A stretch of DNA of 64,000 nucleotides from a candidate division WOR-1 bacterium RIFOXYB2_FULL_45_9 (GTDB lineage: Bacteria; Margulisbacteria; WOR-1; O2-12-FULL-45-9; XYB2-FULL-48-7): contig MEUD01000001.1 in assembly GCA_001771575.1 (NCBI GenBank), positions 1,303,277 through 1,367,276 of the forward strand, written 5' to 3'. Under the pieces are notes generated by a model. That model saw only the letters and a list, made by a program, of their open reading frames with translations, was not told the origin of the DNA and did no database searches. Made by a program: the position numbers and the translations under genes. Of the stretch, positions 9,774-21,170 are shown one piece after another; positions within the stretch are counted from its first letter, which is position 1, and the number at the start of each line of letters is the position of its first letter.

Positions 9774-12622
9774 GCTTCGCTTTTTTTCGGCCGGCCCCGT
9801 TTTGGTGCGTCGGTCCTCAAGGTTTCCTTGGGTTTTTCAACGACCCCCTCCCCTTTTTCAAAGAAGATCTTCTCGTCTTTAACGTCCGCTTTCACGACAT
9901 CTCCTTCCTTGAATTTGCCGGCGATCAGCTCGTTGGAGAGCGGGTTTTCCAGCAGGTGCTGAACGGCGCGGCGGAGGGGTCTGGCGCCATACTTTGGATC
10001 GAAGCCGTCTTTGATAACCCGTTCTTTGACCGCTTCGGTGATCTCCAGTTTTAATCCCCGGTTGATGACCTGTTTCTGCATATCGGCGATCAGAATCCCG
10101 GCGATCTGCTTGAGCTCCTCTTCGGTCAGCGGGTGGAAGACGATGATCTCGTCGACCCGGTTGAGGAACTCCGGCCGGAACTCTTTTTTCATGTCCCCCA
10201 TGACGGTATCGCGCATTTTTTCGTAAGAAGCTTCCCGGTCTTCGCGTGGCAGAAAGCCGATCGCCCCCTGGGAAACGATCTCTTTCTGTCCGATATTGGA
10301 GGTCATGATGATAACGGTGTTTTTAAAATCAACCACATGCCCCTTGGAATCGGTCAGCCGGCCGTCGTCTAAAATCTGCAGGAGGACGTTGAAGACATCA
10401 GGGTGGGCCTTTTCGATCTCATCAAAGAGGATAACTGAATAAGGCTTGCGGCGGACCGCTTCGGTCAGGGTTCCTCCTTCATCGTAGCCGACGTATCCGG
10501 GAGGAGCGCCGATCAGCCGGGAGACGGTATGTTTTTCCATGTATTCGGACATGTCGACCCGGGTGAGTGCGTCTTGCGTGCCGAAGAGAAATTCCGCCAA
10601 ACGCCGGGCGACCTCGGTTTTTCCGACCCCGGTCGGACCGGCAAAGATAAAGGAGCCGACCGGTCTCTGGGGAGGCTTAAGGCCTGCCCGACCCCGGCGG
10701 ATTGCCTGGGAGATGGCGACAACTGCTTCGTCCTGGCCAATGATCCGCTTGTGAAGTTCGGCTTCCATTTGGATCAACTTTTCAGTTTCGGCGGCGGTCA
10801 GTTTAATGACCGGGATTCCCGTCCAGTCGGAAACGATGCTGGCGATATCGTCTTCGGTCACGGTCGCTTCAGAGCCGTGTTCCTGTTTCCATTTGGCGGT
10901 CAGTTCTTTGGCTTGTTTTTCCAGTGCGCCGATCTTATCGCGTGTGGCGGCGGCTTTTTCATATTGTTGGGTGGTCAGGGCAGATTCTTTTTCCCTTTTG
11001 AGCTCTTCCAGCTGTTTTTGGACTTTCTTTAATTCCGGCGAACTGGTGAAGATCTGGAGCCGGACCTTGGCGGCCGCTTCGTCCATGACGTCGATCGCCT
11101 TGTCCGGCAGGAAACGGTCGGAAATATAGCGGTCGGCCAGGGTGGCGGCGGCGACCAGGGCGGCGTCCGGGAGCTTGACCTGGTGGTGCTGTTCGTAGCG
11201 TTCCCGCAGTCCCTGCAGGATCTTGATCGTCAGGTCGACCGACGGTTCGCTGACCAGGACCGGCTGGAAGCGGCGTTCCAGGGCCGGGTCTTTTTCAATG
11301 TTTTTCCGGTATTCGGTGACGGTGGTCGCGCCGATGACTTGCAGTTCCCCCCTGGCAAGGGCTGGCTTAAGCATGTTGCCGGCATCGATCGCCCCTTCGG
11401 CGCCGCCGGCGCCAACCAGGGTGTGAAGCTCGTCAATAAAGAGGATAACCTGCCGTTTTTTGGCGAGAATTTCGTCCAGGACCTTTTTGACCCGGGACTC
11501 GAATTCACCGCGATATTTGGTTCCGGCTACCATTCCGCCAAGGTCGAGGGAGATAACGGTCTTGTCACGCAGGATGTCGGGAACTTCTCCTTTAACGATC
11601 CGTTCCGCCAAACCTTCAACGATCGCGGTCTTGCCGACCCCTGGGTCTCCAAGGAGGGCTGGGTTATTTTTTGTCCGCCGGGAGAGGATCCGGATAATCC
11701 TTTCGATCTCTTTTTCACGCCCAACTACCGGATCAAGCTCGCCTTTTTTCGCCATGGCGGTCAGGTCGCGGCCAAAGGTGGTCAGGGCCGGTTTAGCTGG
11801 CCTAGGAGGGGCGCCGATCCCAAGACCTGGGAAGTTAAGCATTCCTTCCGGTCCGGCGCCGCCAAACGCTTCTCCCGAGCCTTCCATTCCGCCCTCATCT
11901 CCAAAACCGGCTTCCTCGTCCTCTTCATTTTCATTGAATGGACCCTGCTTGCCATGGGATTTTTCCGCTTCTGCGACGATCTCTTTGGCGACCTTATCGA
12001 AAGTGACTTTTCTCTTGTGGAGCGACTGGGCGGCGATGCTTTCACCTTCCCGGACAATGCCGAGAAGGAAATGTTCTTCGCCGACATAATTAAATCCTAA
12101 TTCGCGGGCCGCCTGGTAAGCGAGGTCGAGCGTTTTCTTGGCGCGCGGCGAGAGGACGAGTTTTTTAGGCGAGCCTTCACCCCGGCCGATCAGCGATTCG
12201 AGGTCGGAAAAGAGATTGACCATGTCTACTCCCAGTTTTTGCAGGACCTTGGAAGCCAGCCCTTCGGCTTTGATCAGCGCCAGGAGGAGGTGCTCGGTCC
12301 GGACATGGTCGTGGCCAAGTCGCTGGGCCTCTTCGGTGGCGAGCTGGAGCGCCCGGTTGGCTGAATCGGCAAAATATTCAAAAAATCGCTCCGTTGGACG
12401 GCGCTTTAAAAGCGAAGCGAAGATGTCGGGGAACTCAAAAAAGCCGGGGATCTCCGGGAAGCCGAAGTCTCCCATGTCGCCAAGGTTTCCCCCTCCCATG
12501 GTTGGGAGGAGACCTTCTTGAGCGGCGCATTCACTGCAGAGATGATAGGTCGCTTTCTTATTGTTGACTATTTTTGTGATATGGACGGTTGCCGGCCGAA
12601 CCTTGCATTTTTGGCATAACAT
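9770..12622 (-). CDS. clpC: ClpC/ClpA-family AAA+ chaperone with an N-terminal McsA-like zinc-finger extension
   Basis: Clp N domain, two Walker A motifs ([31 protein letters not shown]), UVR-like middle region. N-terminal [37 protein letters not shown] precedes the Clp N repeat. Confidence 0.93.
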   Translation of the reverse strand: MLCQKCKVRPATVHITKIVNNKKATYHLCSECAAQEGLLPTMGGGNLGDMGDFGFPEIPGFFEFPDIFASLLKRRPTERFFEYFADSANRALQLATEEAQRLGHDHVRTEHLLLALIKAEGLASKVLQKLGVDMVNLFSDLESLIGRGEGSPKKLVLSPRAKKTLDLAYQAARELGFNYVGEEHFLLGIVREGESIAAQSLHKRKVTFDKVAKEIVAEAEKSHGKQGPFNENEEDEEAGFGDEGGMEGSGEAFGGAGPEGMLNFPGLGIGAPPRPAKPALTTFGRDLTAMAKKGELDPVVGREKEIERIIRILSRRTKNNPALLGDPGVGKTAIVEGLAERIVKGEVPDILRDKTVISLDLGGMVAGTKYRGEFESRVKKVLDEILAKKRQVILFIDELHTLVGAGGAEGAIDAGNMLKPALARGELQVIGATTVTEYRKNIEKDPALERRFQPVLVSEPSVDLTIKILQGLRERYEQHHQVKLPDAALVAAATLADRYISDRFLPDKAIDVMDEAAAKVRLQIFTSSPELKKVQKQLEELKREKESALTTQQYEKAAATRDKIGALEKQAKELTAKWKQEHGSEATVTEDDIASIVSDWTGIPVIKLTAAETEKLIQMEAELHKRIIGQDEAVVAISQAIRRGRAGLKPPQRPVGSFIFAGPTGVGKTEVARRLAEFLFGTQDALTRVDMSEYMEKHTVSRLIGAPPGYVGYDEGGTLTEAVRRKPYSVILFDEIEKAHPDVFNVLLQILDDGRLTDSKGHVVDFKNTVIIMTSNIGQKEIVSQGAIGFLPREDREASYEKMRDTVMGDMKKEFRPEFLNRVDEIIVFHPLTEEELKQIAGILIADMQKQVINRGLKLEITEAVKERVIKDGFDPKYGARPLRRAVQHLLENPLSNELIAGKFKEGDVVKADVKDEKIFFEKGEGVVEKPKETLRTDAPKRGRPKKSEA

Positions 12623-12694
12623 ATTATTTATTCCTTTCGATTTGATCTGTTAACGTCTGATTTGATTATAAATGATACCGAAACCAACCGCAAC

Positions 12695-12991
12695 TTAAGG
12701 TAGCAATTCGTCGAACATTTTATCGATCTCAATATTGAAACTCTCGGCAACGGTAAATAAAGCTTTGACCCCGGACAGTGTCAAGTTCATCTCATCGATC
12801 AAATTAGCGATCTTGCGGACCAGGGCCAGGTCGTTTTGGGAATATAGCCGGTAGTTCTTGGGGGTCCGCTTTGGGTTGATCAGTCCCTCCTCTTCGTAGA
12901 TCCGCAGGGTCCGTGGGTGACAGCCGATCAGTTCCGCGGCGACGTGGATCGTGTAGACCGGCTTTTCGCTGTCGTGTAGCCAACGGTGCAA
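12695..12991 (-). CDS. MerR/HspR-like transcriptional regulator (TTG start)
   Basis: YTIHVAAELIGCHPRTLRIYEEEGLINPKRTPKNYRLYSQNDLALVRKI; AGGAGG SD 7 nt before TTG. Confidence 0.88.
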   Translation of the reverse strand: MHRWLHDSEKPVYTIHVAAELIGCHPRTLRIYEEEGLINPKRTPKNYRLYSQNDLALVRKIANLIDEMNLTLSGVKALFTVAESFNIEIDKMFDELLP

Positions 12992-13029
12992 GGATTTACC
13001 TCCTTAAGAGAAACAATATCATAGGAAAT

Positions 13030-13058
13030 AGTATAAACCTTAGTACAAACGATGTCAA
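13030..13058 (-). promoter_or_regulatory. Sigma70 promoter of the merR-clpC operon
   Basis: Minus strand TTGACA-N17-TATACT. Confidence 0.75.
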
Positions 13059-13104
13059 AGTATTGGTGTTACTGTTGGCTTTAACCGCGGAATTCATTCT
13101 GCGG

Positions 13105-13134
13105 TTAGAATAAGTATTATGGTTAAGGTATAAT
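13105..13134 (+). promoter_or_regulatory. Promoter of dus
   Basis: TTAGAA-N18-TATAAT ending 6 nt before the dus ATG; -10 framed by TGGTTA...TAACCA. Confidence 0.55.
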
Positions 13135-13140
13135 TAACCA

Positions 13141-14100
13141 ATGCCACAAATAGGTTCGCTAAATATAGAGAAAACCATTCTAGCCCCCCTGGCTGGCTGT
13201 TCTGATCTGCCATTTAGGCTGATCTGCCGGGAGCAGGGGGCCAAGCTCGCTTTCTATGAAATGGTTGACTGTAATTCGCTCCTTCATCATTCCCGCAAAA
13301 CAGGGGAACTTTTGCAAACTAACGAACGGGACCAACCGCTAGCCGCCCAGCTTATTGGCGGCGATGCCGCTGACATGGCTAAAGCGGCAAAAATACTCTT
13401 GGAGATGATCTCCCCCCCATTTCTTGATATCAATGCCGCCTGTCCGGTAAAAAAGATGATGAAAAAGGGGTCAGGAGCCAATCTTTTGCGCGAACCGCTA
13501 ACCTTGTATAGCATCGTCAGGAAGGTTGCCGCCGCAGTTGATATTCCGGTAACGGTCAAACTGCGGATCGGTTATGATAAAAGGGACCACAAACGGATCG
13601 CGGCGATCGCCAGGAACTGCCAGAAGAACGGAGCGGCGGCAATCTTTGTCCATGGCCGGACAAAAAGCCAGCTTTATTCAGGCGACATTGATTACGGCGC
13701 GATCAAAGTGATTAAGGAAACGGTCTCGGTCCCGGTTTTTGGCTCGGGCAACGTTTTTTCTCCAGAGTTGGCCGAAAAAATGCTGGCCGAGACCGGTTGT
13801 GACGGGGTAATGGTCGCTCGGGGGGCTTTTGGCAATCCCTGGCTGTTCGCCAATATCGAACGCCGTCTCTTAGGCCAGCCGATCAACGAGCCGACTTTGG
13901 CCGAGCGAAAAGAAGTATTAATAAGACATCTCAATTATATCCAGGAATATCGGGCAAAGAGCAACGTCATTGGCCTGATGCGCAAGGTCGCGATCTGGTA
14001 CCTTAAATCTTTTCCTAACGCGGCGACCGCGCGAAGCGCCGCTGTGGCAGCGAAAAGTTTCCCGGAATTACTGGAAACGATCGATCGGTATTTAGCATGA
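13141..14100 (+). CDS. dus: tRNA-dihydrouridine synthase
   Basis: LAPLAGCSDLPFRLICRE, DINAACPVKKMMKKGSGANLL, VFVHGRTKSQLYSG. Confidence 0.94.
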   Translation: MPQIGSLNIEKTILAPLAGCSDLPFRLICREQGAKLAFYEMVDCNSLLHHSRKTGELLQTNERDQPLAAQLIGGDAADMAKAAKILLEMISPPFLDINAACPVKKMMKKGSGANLLREPLTLYSIVRKVAAAVDIPVTVKLRIGYDKRDHKRIAAIARNCQKNGAAAIFVHGRTKSQLYSGDIDYGAIKVIKETVSVPVFGSGNVFSPELAEKMLAETGCDGVMVARGAFGNPWLFANIERRLLGQPINEPTLAERKEVLIRHLNYIQEYRAKSNVIGLMRKVAIWYLKSFPNAATARSAAVAAKSFPELLETIDRYLA

Positions 14101-15362
14101 ACGAAAGAATTTTAACTATTGGCCAATTAAACCAGGTTATCAAGATGTACCTCAAGGACCTTGCCCCCGAAGGGCTTTGGGTCAAAGGAGAGATCTTGGG
14201 TTACAAACTGGGAGACGGAGGACGGTACGCGACCTTTATTGTTTGCGAAAAAGAAGAGGGCTCAAATAAAGTGGTCGCTCAGGCGCAAGCAATGTGCTGG
14301 GGGACCGATCTGTCGACGATCAACGGCAAGCTTAGAACGATCGATCGGGGACTGGGCCTGAAAGATGGGATTATTGTTCAATTAAAATGCGTCGCCGACC
14401 TTTGGCCGCAGGCCGGCCGCTTTCAGTTGATCGTCAAAGACATTGAACCGAGCGTGACCTTGGGAGAGCTCCACCTTCTCCGCTTGAGGCTCTACCAGGA
14501 GCTGGCGGCCCTTGGCGTCCAGGACAAGAACAAGCAAATCCCGATTCCGCTCTGTCCGCTTAGGGTCGCGTTGATCACCGCGAAAGGATGCGCCGGATAT
14601 AACGATTTCATCCACGAATTGTGGGGCTCGCGTTATCCTTTCAAGGTCGATCTTTATAATTCAGCCGTTCAGGGAGAAGGGGTTGAGAAAGAAGTAGTTG
14701 GCGCGTTGAAGGTTGTTGCCCGCCGGGCGGCGGATTACGACGCGGTCGTGATCGTGCGCGGCGGCGGCGCGGTAACCGATTTGAAATGGTTTGATAATAA
14801 AGCGATCGGCCTGGCGATCGCCGGCTCTCCGCTTCCGATCCTGACCGGGATCGGCCATGAGATCAATCTTTCCCTGGCCGATATGGTCGCCAATGCTAAC
14901 TTCAAGACCCCGACCGCGGCGGCCGCCTTCCTGGTCGAAAAAGTTAGGGAGTATGAACTCGCGGTTGACGAGCTGGTCGAGGGGATCAACCAGTCGGCAA
15001 ATCTGATCTTGCGGGATAGCCGGGAGAGACTGCGTTCTTTGATCCGGGAGATCAATAGTGAAGCCAGGCAGTGCCATGTCGCGCAGAGTTTAGCGATCGA
15101 AAATCTTTTTCAAAACATTTCAAACGCCGCGCTTGAAGAGATCAAGCGGCAAGAGGCCGCGTTAAGTCACCTGGCGGAGAAGATCGCCATTTTTGAGCCG
15201 AAAAATACGCTGAAGCTCGGTTACAGCATTACCCGGGGAGAGGATGGCCGGGTTTTGCGGCGGCTTGACCAGGTCGGCGTTGGCGAACAAATATTGACCC
15301 AGCTGGTTGATGGAAAAATAGTCAGCAATGTCAGTTTAAAGGAGCGGGGAAATGGCAACTAA
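14097..15362 (+). CDS. xseA: Exodeoxyribonuclease VII large subunit
   Basis: OB-like N-terminus (LWVKGEILG), VVIVRGGGAVTDLKWFDN, GIGHEINLSLADMVA. Confidence 0.93.
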   Translation: MNERILTIGQLNQVIKMYLKDLAPEGLWVKGEILGYKLGDGGRYATFIVCEKEEGSNKVVAQAQAMCWGTDLSTINGKLRTIDRGLGLKDGIIVQLKCVADLWPQAGRFQLIVKDIEPSVTLGELHLLRLRLYQELAALGVQDKNKQIPIPLCPLRVALITAKGCAGYNDFIHELWGSRYPFKVDLYNSAVQGEGVEKEVVGALKVVARRAADYDAVVIVRGGGAVTDLKWFDNKAIGLAIAGSPLPILTGIGHEINLSLADMVANANFKTPTAAAAFLVEKVREYELAVDELVEGINQSANLILRDSRERLRSLIREINSEARQCHVAQSLAIENLFQNISNAALEEIKRQEAALSHLAEKIAIFEPKNTLKLGYSITRGEDGRVLRRLDQVGVGEQILTQLVDGKIVSNVSLKERGNGN

Positions 15363-15561
15363 AAAAGCGAAATACCAAAAATCGTTCGAGAGCCTGGAAA
15401 TGATCTATGCCGATCTGCGGGAAGGAAAGATCGGGGTTGACGACCTGGAGGAGAGCCTTAAAGAAGCCCTGGTCCATCTTCAGGCCTGCAAGGAGATCTT
15501 GAAGAAACAGGGAAATAAGGTTGCTGATCTTACGAAAGAAATTGAGCAGGCCGGTCAATAG
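15352..15561 (+). CDS. xseB: Exodeoxyribonuclease VII small subunit
   Basis: KYQKSFESLEMIYADLREGKIGVDDLEESLKEALVHLQACKEILK; overlaps xseA end. Confidence 0.9.
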   Translation: MATKKAKYQKSFESLEMIYADLREGKIGVDDLEESLKEALVHLQACKEILKKQGNKVADLTKEIEQAGQ

Positions 15562-15567
15562 TTTTCC

Positions 15568-15596
15568 TTGAATCTCGACTTAAGGTGACCTATAAT
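15568..15596 (+). promoter_or_regulatory. Promoter of trpBA
   Basis: TTGAAT-N17-TATAAT, 10 nt before ATG 15607. Confidence 0.65.
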
Positions 15597-15606
15597 GACG
15601 TGCGAG

Positions 15607-16791
15607 ATGACCACATATAATTTCAGTGAATTACCGGACAATTCAGGGCACTTTGGCCGCTTTGGCGGCAGGTTTGCCCCGGAAACCCTGATGGCCCCGC
15701 TGGAAGAAGTTGCCCGCGCTTATCAAGTCGCTAGGCAAGACCCTGAATTCAATAAAGAAGTTGATTTCTACCTTGAGAGTTATGTCGGCCGGCCGACCCC
15801 GCTATATTTCGCGGAACGGCTCTCCGACGAGCTCGGCGGCCCAAAGATCTATCTCAAGAGGGAAGACCTTTGCCACACCGGCGCCCATAAGATCAACAAT
15901 ACCATTGGCCAGCTCATTCTGGCGAAACGGATGGGAAAGAAGCGGATCATCGCCGAGACCGGCGCCGGACAGCATGGTGTAGCAACTGCGACCGCGGCCG
16001 CTCTTTTTAAGATGGATTGTATTGTTTATATGGGTGAGGAAGATATCAGGCGGCAATCGCTTAATGTTTTTCGGATGGAACTGCTTGGCGCAAAGGTCGT
16101 TCCGGTCAAGACCGGGAGTAAAACCCTAAAAGACGCGGTCAACGAGGCTTTCCGTGATTGGATGGCACACCCTAATGACACGTTTTATTGTCTTGGGTCG
16201 TGTGTCGGTCCTCACCCGTATCCCCTGATGGTCCGTAATTTTCAATCGGTCATTGGACGGGAGGCAAAAGGCCAGCACTTCGCGCTCGAGAAAAAAGAAC
16301 CGGATTATTTGATCGCCTGCGTGGGTGGCGGGTCAAACTCGATCGGGCTTTTTCATCCGTTTCTGGATGAAACTAGTGTAAAGATCGTTGGCGTTGAAGC
16401 GGCCGGTGCGGCCCCATTGGTGAAGGGAAGAGTGGGAGTTTTGCAGGGGGCGATGACCTATGTTTTGCAGAATAAGACCGGACAGATCGAGACGACCCAT
16501 TCAATTTCGGCCGGGCTCGATTATTCAGGCGTAGGCCCGGAACACAGCTTATTAAAAGAGGCCGGCCGGGTCGAATACGTCACGATCAACGACAAAGAAG
16601 CCCTGGAAGGTTTTAGATTGCTTTCTCGGACCGAAGGGATCATTCCCGCTCTTGAGTCTTCGCACGCGATCGCTTATCTTTCCAAGATCGCTCCTAAGCT
16701 TGATCGCGGCCAAACGGTTATTATCGGGCTCTCTGGCCGGGGAGACAAAGACGTGGAACAGATCCGTGCCATGAGGCGAAAAAATGCTTAA
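15607..16791 (+). CDS. trpB: Tryptophan synthase beta subunit
   Basis: [45 protein letters not shown]; start moved from 15595, which overlaps the -10. Confidence 0.96.
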   Translation: MTTYNFSELPDNSGHFGRFGGRFAPETLMAPLEEVARAYQVARQDPEFNKEVDFYLESYVGRPTPLYFAERLSDELGGPKIYLKREDLCHTGAHKINNTIGQLILAKRMGKKRIIAETGAGQHGVATATAAALFKMDCIVYMGEEDIRRQSLNVFRMELLGAKVVPVKTGSKTLKDAVNEAFRDWMAHPNDTFYCLGSCVGPHPYPLMVRNFQSVIGREAKGQHFALEKKEPDYLIACVGGGSNSIGLFHPFLDETSVKIVGVEAAGAAPLVKGRVGVLQGAMTYVLQNKTGQIETTHSISAGLDYSGVGPEHSLLKEAGRVEYVTINDKEALEGFRLLSRTEGIIPALESSHAIAYLSKIAPKLDRGQTVIIGLSGRGDKDVEQIRAMRRKNA

Positions 16792-17530
16792 ACGGGCTTT
16801 TGCTCAAAAAGCGTTGATCGCCTATATCACCGCTGGTGATCCAAGCCTGGCGGCGACCGAAAAGCTGGTCTATGCCCTGGAAAAAGCCGGGGCCGACATT
16901 ATTGAATTAGGCATTCCTTTTTCAGATCCATTGGCTGATGGGCCGATTATTCAAGCGTCGCACCAGCGCGCCCTAAAGAATGGCGTCGCTCTGCCGGACG
17001 TTTTTAAGCTGGTCGGCAAGCTTCGCCGGCGGACAAGCGTTCCGATCTGTTTTATGCTGTCTTACAATCTTGTCCTGCAGTATGGTTTGGAGAGATTTTA
17101 CGCCGAATGCCGCCGGTCCGGGGTGAATGGCGCAATAGTTCCCGACCTGCCGCCCGAAGAAATGAAAATATCCGATGATCAGGTCGGATCGATTTTTCTG
17201 GTCGCGCCGACCAGCACCGATGGGCGGATCAAACTTGCGACTGAAAAAGCTACCGGCTTTATTTACCTGGTTTCGGTTGCCGGAGTGACCGGGCAGCGCC
17301 GGGAACTCTCCGGCGACCTTGGGGAATTAGTTGCCAGGATCAAGCATCAGACCGAATTGCCGGTGGCGATCGGCTTTGGGATCTCATCGCCGAAGCAGGC
17401 GGCCGAAGCGGCCCGGGTCGCCGATGGGGTGATCGTCGGCTCGGCGATCGTTGACCTGATCGGCAGGAAAAAATCAGCGGCCGCCGTCAAACTGATCGCC
17501 GCGATGCGCAAGGCGCTTGATGCTCTCTAG
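16784..17530 (+). CDS. trpA: Tryptophan synthase alpha subunit
   Basis: [38 protein letters not shown]. Confidence 0.95.
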   Translation: MLKRAFAQKALIAYITAGDPSLAATEKLVYALEKAGADIIELGIPFSDPLADGPIIQASHQRALKNGVALPDVFKLVGKLRRRTSVPICFMLSYNLVLQYGLERFYAECRRSGVNGAIVPDLPPEEMKISDDQVGSIFLVAPTSTDGRIKLATEKATGFIYLVSVAGVTGQRRELSGDLGELVARIKHQTELPVAIGFGISSPKQAAEAARVADGVIVGSAIVDLIGRKKSAAAVKLIAAMRKALDAL

Positions 17531-18059
17531 GGCTATTTACCGCTTTCGGCAGTTTTGGAACGCCGTTTTCTCCCAATACTGCAAAAACGACGAAAAGTTC
17601 GCGGCCCTTTATTTGCGTCCCCAGGAACTAGCCATATTTAACCAGCTTCCGGGCTTTGAAAAGAAGCATTCGGTCGTGGTCGCTCGCAAAATGCTGGCGA
17701 TGTCCCGGCTTCATCTTGATCTGGATCCGAGCAAAATGGCCCGGGTTGGCCTGCTCCATGACATTGGCAAGGTCTTAGAGAGGAACAACGTGGCTACGAA
17801 AGCGGTACTGGTCTGTCTCCGTTTTTTTCTGCCGGGAGCGTACGAGTATTTGGCCGAAAAAGGGCGGACCAATCGGCTTTTTCGGAAGATATATCTCTAT
17901 AAGTATCACGGAGAATTAGGGGCGGAGATGCTGGAAAAGATCGGTGTTTCCGGAGATATCTTGACCGCCGTTAAAAAGCATGACCCGAAAAACGAGCCTC
18001 CTGCGGGAGACGATCCTTTGGAGTTGGCCCTTCTTAAGCGGGCGGATAGTTCACTGTAA
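17517..18059 (+). CDS. HD-domain phosphohydrolase
   Basis: [13 protein letters not shown] ... [12 protein letters not shown] ... VKKHDP. Confidence 0.78.
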   Translation: MMLSRAIYRFRQFWNAVFSQYCKNDEKFAALYLRPQELAIFNQLPGFEKKHSVVVARKMLAMSRLHLDLDPSKMARVGLLHDIGKVLERNNVATKAVLVCLRFFLPGAYEYLAEKGRTNRLFRKIYLYKYHGELGAEMLEKIGVSGDILTAVKKHDPKNEPPAGDDPLELALLKRADSSL

Positions 18060-18375
18060 CGGTTGTTGAAATCCCGCCCCGAACGCTGAATTTCCCGATA
18101 ATCTTGGCCGAGCGTGGACGGCAGGCGACGACAAAATCATCAAGTATTTTATTAACCACATGCTCATGAAATGTTCCGACGTTCCGATAAGAGACAAAAT
18201 ACATCTTCAGCGATTTTAACTCCACTAATTTCTTCCCCGGAACATAGTCGATCAGGATCGTGGCAAAATCCGGCAGGCCGGTCTTTGGACAAACGCAGGT
18301 GAACTCTGGGAACTCGATGTTGATCGTGTATTCCCGGTCGGGATATTGATTGTCGACGACTTCGATCAGCGCCAT
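18034..18375 (-). CDS. queF: NADPH-dependent 7-cyano-7-deazaguanine reductase (preQ1 synthase), QueF type I
   Basis: [51 protein letters not shown]. Confidence 0.93.
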   Translation of the reverse strand: MALIEVVDNQYPDREYTINIEFPEFTCVCPKTGLPDFATILIDYVPGKKLVELKSLKMYFVSYRNVGTFHEHVVNKILDDFVVACRPRSAKIIGKFSVRGGISTTVTVNYPPA

Positions 18376-19151
18376 TGGTTGATCTCGTCGCGGAGCTTTT
18401 TGGCTTCTATACGCGGATCGGCCGCGTAGAGGATGCTGCGCGATGAGTTGATCACGGCGCGCAAGCCCTGTTTATTGATCCCATATTTGACCGCCGCCGC
18501 CAAGTCCCCATCCTGGGCGCCAACCCCGGGGATCAGGAGCGGCATGTCGCCGGCGATCTCTCTGATCTCTTTAAGCTCCTCCGGCTTGGTCGCGCCGACC
18601 ACTAGCCCGCAATTGCCAAAATGGTCCCATTCTTTAACGTGGCGGGCGACCGATTTGTACAATGGCTCTCCGGACCCGCTCTTTTGAAAATCCCTGAAAC
18701 CGGCGTTTGAGGTCAAACAGAGGATAAAGACCCCTTTTTCCCGGTATTCGATAAATGGTTGGACCGAGTCGTATCCCATATATGGGTTGACTGTGACCGC
18801 GTCGGACTTAAATGCCTGAAAGGCGGCTTTGGCGTACGCCGCTGATGAATGGCCAACGTCCCCTCGCTTGGCGTCCAGGATGACCGGCAGGCCTTGTTCG
18901 TGGATATAGTCGATCGTCCTCATTAATGAGCTGATCCCCGGCAGGCCGTACATCTCGTAAAACGCGGAGTTGGGTTTATAAGCGCAAACCAGGTCCCGCG
19001 TCGCGTCAATGATGTTTTTGTTGAAAAGAAAAAATGGGTCTTCGGATTTGATCAGATCGGCAGGCAGTTTATTGAGGTCAACGTCAAGGCCGACGCAAAG
19101 GAGGCTGTTGTTTTTTTTTGCCGCCTCGTCTAGGTGGTCGACAAACTTCAT
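18366..19151 (-). CDS. pyrF: Orotidine 5'-phosphate decarboxylase (PyrF type 2)
   Basis: [49 protein letters not shown]. Confidence 0.94.
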   Translation of the reverse strand: MKFVDHLDEAAKKNNSLLCVGLDVDLNKLPADLIKSEDPFFLFNKNIIDATRDLVCAYKPNSAFYEMYGLPGISSLMRTIDYIHEQGLPVILDAKRGDVGHSSAAYAKAAFQAFKSDAVTVNPYMGYDSVQPFIEYREKGVFILCLTSNAGFRDFQKSGSGEPLYKSVARHVKEWDHFGNCGLVVGATKPEELKEIREIAGDMPLLIPGVGAQDGDLAAAVKYGINKQGLRAVINSSRSILYAADPRIEAKKLRDEINQWR

Positions 19152-20623
19152 GTCGGGATTTCTTCAGAACCGCCTTCCACTGCTTCTTCCAAGCCTTCTC
19201 TCTCGGCCCTGGCCCGTTCTTTTTCGGCGATCATGTCGCCGATCGTTACCTTTTTGTCTTCTACTGCGGAGGTTTGGACTTCCTTAAGCGTTTGGCGCTC
19301 GCGTTCAACCTGGACCTGTTTGATCGATAGGCCGATCCGCTGTTCGTCCGGAATGACCCGGAGGATCTTGGCGTCGACGACATCGCCGATCTTGAGCGGT
19401 GTTCCGTCAGGATGTTTGGCCTCTTCCGGGGTGGCGGTCGGTTCTTTGGAGAGTTCAGAAATGTGGATCAAGCCTTCCAGCCCGTGTCCAAGTTCGACGA
19501 AGGCGCCAAATTTGGCGAAGCGGAGAATTTTGACCTTGACGATCTGGCCGGCCTTGAAGTGTTCGGCGGCGCTGGCCCAGGGATCGGGCTGGAGCTGGCG
19601 CAGTCCAAGCGCGATCTTTTTGGCGACTTTATCGACGCCCAGGACGAAGACTTCCAGCTCTTCGCCGAGCTTAACGACCTCCGATGGATGTTTTACCCGT
19701 TTCCAGGAGAGCTCCGAGAGGTGGACCAGCCCTTCGATGCCGCCCAGATCGACGAAAGCGCCGAAATTCTTGAGGCTGACGACCTTTCCTTTTTTGACCT
19801 GGCCGACCTCTAGTTCGCTTAGTAGTTTGTCGTAATCGGCTTTTTCCTTGTCACCGGCGGCCAGGCGATGGGAAAGAATGATCTTTCCCTGGCGGCGGTT
19901 GACCTCAATGACCTTGAGCGGGACCTTTTTGCCGACGAAAGAGTCAAAAGTTTCTTCCGCCCGCTTGCTGACCTGGGAAGCGGGGACAAAGCCACGCAAG
20001 CCGTCGCAGTCAACGACCAGGCCACCCTTTAGGGCTTGCAGGACCTTTCCTTCAAGCAGGGTCTTGTTGTGAAAGGCGCTCATCGCGGTTTTCCAGTGTC
20101 GTTCATTGTCGGCGCGAGCCTTGGAGAGAATTACGTATCCCTCTTTACTTTCCAGTTTTTCAATAAATACTTCGATGATCTCTCCGACCTTGACGACCTC
20201 ATTAACAGAGGCGTAAGGATGTTCCGACAGTTCGCCGGGGAGGATCAAGCCGTCTGATTTGTACTTGATGTCGACCAGGACGCCGGTCTGGTCAACTTTG
20301 ACCACTTTGCCTCGAACGATGTCGCCGGCTTTATACTCGTTGAAAGTCGCGTCGTAGCTGTTGGCCGGCGCGGCCGGTTTGGCCGAAACTGGCTGCGCGA
20401 TTGGCGCGGCCAAAGGCTGGGGCTGGGTCGGGATCGGCTTAGGGGTGGGAGAGCTGAAAGTGGTCGCTTTGTATTCTTCTTTGATCTGGGTCTTTTCTTT
20501 GTTTTCAGCCGGAGCGGATATTTTGCTTTCGGCCAGGGTTTGGCGGATCAATTCTTCTACTTCAGATAGCGCCGCGTCCCCTTTGCCGCTGCTTATTTCG
20601 GTCCCTTTTAATTCATTGTCCAT
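19148..20623 (-). CDS. rpsA: 30S ribosomal protein S1-like with four S1 repeats
   Basis: Four S1 motifs including [32 protein letters not shown] and [31 protein letters not shown]. Confidence 0.9.
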   Translation of the reverse strand: MDNELKGTEISSGKGDAALSEVEELIRQTLAESKISAPAENKEKTQIKEEYKATTFSSPTPKPIPTQPQPLAAPIAQPVSAKPAAPANSYDATFNEYKAGDIVRGKVVKVDQTGVLVDIKYKSDGLILPGELSEHPYASVNEVVKVGEIIEVFIEKLESKEGYVILSKARADNERHWKTAMSAFHNKTLLEGKVLQALKGGLVVDCDGLRGFVPASQVSKRAEETFDSFVGKKVPLKVIEVNRRQGKIILSHRLAAGDKEKADYDKLLSELEVGQVKKGKVVSLKNFGAFVDLGGIEGLVHLSELSWKRVKHPSEVVKLGEELEVFVLGVDKVAKKIALGLRQLQPDPWASAAEHFKAGQIVKVKILRFAKFGAFVELGHGLEGLIHISELSKEPTATPEEAKHPDGTPLKIGDVVDAKILRVIPDEQRIGLSIKQVQVERERQTLKEVQTSAVEDKKVTIGDMIAEKERARAEREGLEEAVEGGSEEIPT

Positions 20624-20701
20624 AATATATTTAGAATAACATAAATGGGAGGGGGGGTCAACAGCACTCCCCCGGCTGGCATGGTTTTCCCCCGTTTTTT
20701 C

Positions 20702-20729
20702 TTGACAAATCGGTAATTCACTCTAAAAT
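20702..20729 (+). promoter_or_regulatory. Promoter of speH-speB
   Basis: TTGACA-N16-TAAAAT. Confidence 0.65.
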
Positions 20730-20762
20730 ATAAGTGGTTCCGGGGAAAAAGGGGCAAAAACG

Positions 20763-21167
20763 GTGGAAATATTCAGCTTCGGCTCGCATTTAATCGTTGA
20801 TTGTTATGGTTGCGCCAAAGAAAAGTTGGAGGATGTCCTTTTTATCCACGATGTCCTTGACGCCCTTCCGGAAAAGATCGGCCTGACCAGGATCTCTGAT
20901 CCCCATGTTTTTCGGTCGACCGCCGGTGGGGAGGAAATGACGGGAGTCTCCGGGGTTGTCTTGGTCGCGGAATCGCATATTTCAATCCATACTTTTCCCG
21001 AGACCAGCCATGTTTTTATCGATATTTTTTCCCACATTGATTTTAACACCGAGTACGCCTCCCAATATTTATCCGAAGTTTTCCAGTCAAGCCGGCACGA
21101 AGTTGCCCGCACCAGCCATGGGATCGAATATCAGCCTCCCCGCGAGCGGGCGCTGGCGATCCACTGA
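20763..21167 (+). CDS. speH: S-adenosylmethionine decarboxylase proenzyme
   Basis: GSHLIVDCYGCAKEKLED and autocleavage motif AESHISIHTFPE; GTG start. Confidence 0.93.
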   Translation: MEIFSFGSHLIVDCYGCAKEKLEDVLFIHDVLDALPEKIGLTRISDPHVFRSTAGGEEMTGVSGVVLVAESHISIHTFPETSHVFIDIFSHIDFNTEYASQYLSEVFQSSRHEVARTSHGIEYQPPRERALAIH

Positions 21168-21170
21168 CGC

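Noticed and set aside
10529-12100. Large plus-strand ORFs antisense to clpC (e.g. 10529..11032, 11183..12100)
   Set aside because: Shadow ORFs opposite a strongly conserved gene; translations are low-complexity F/G/D/R-rich with no recognisable domain.
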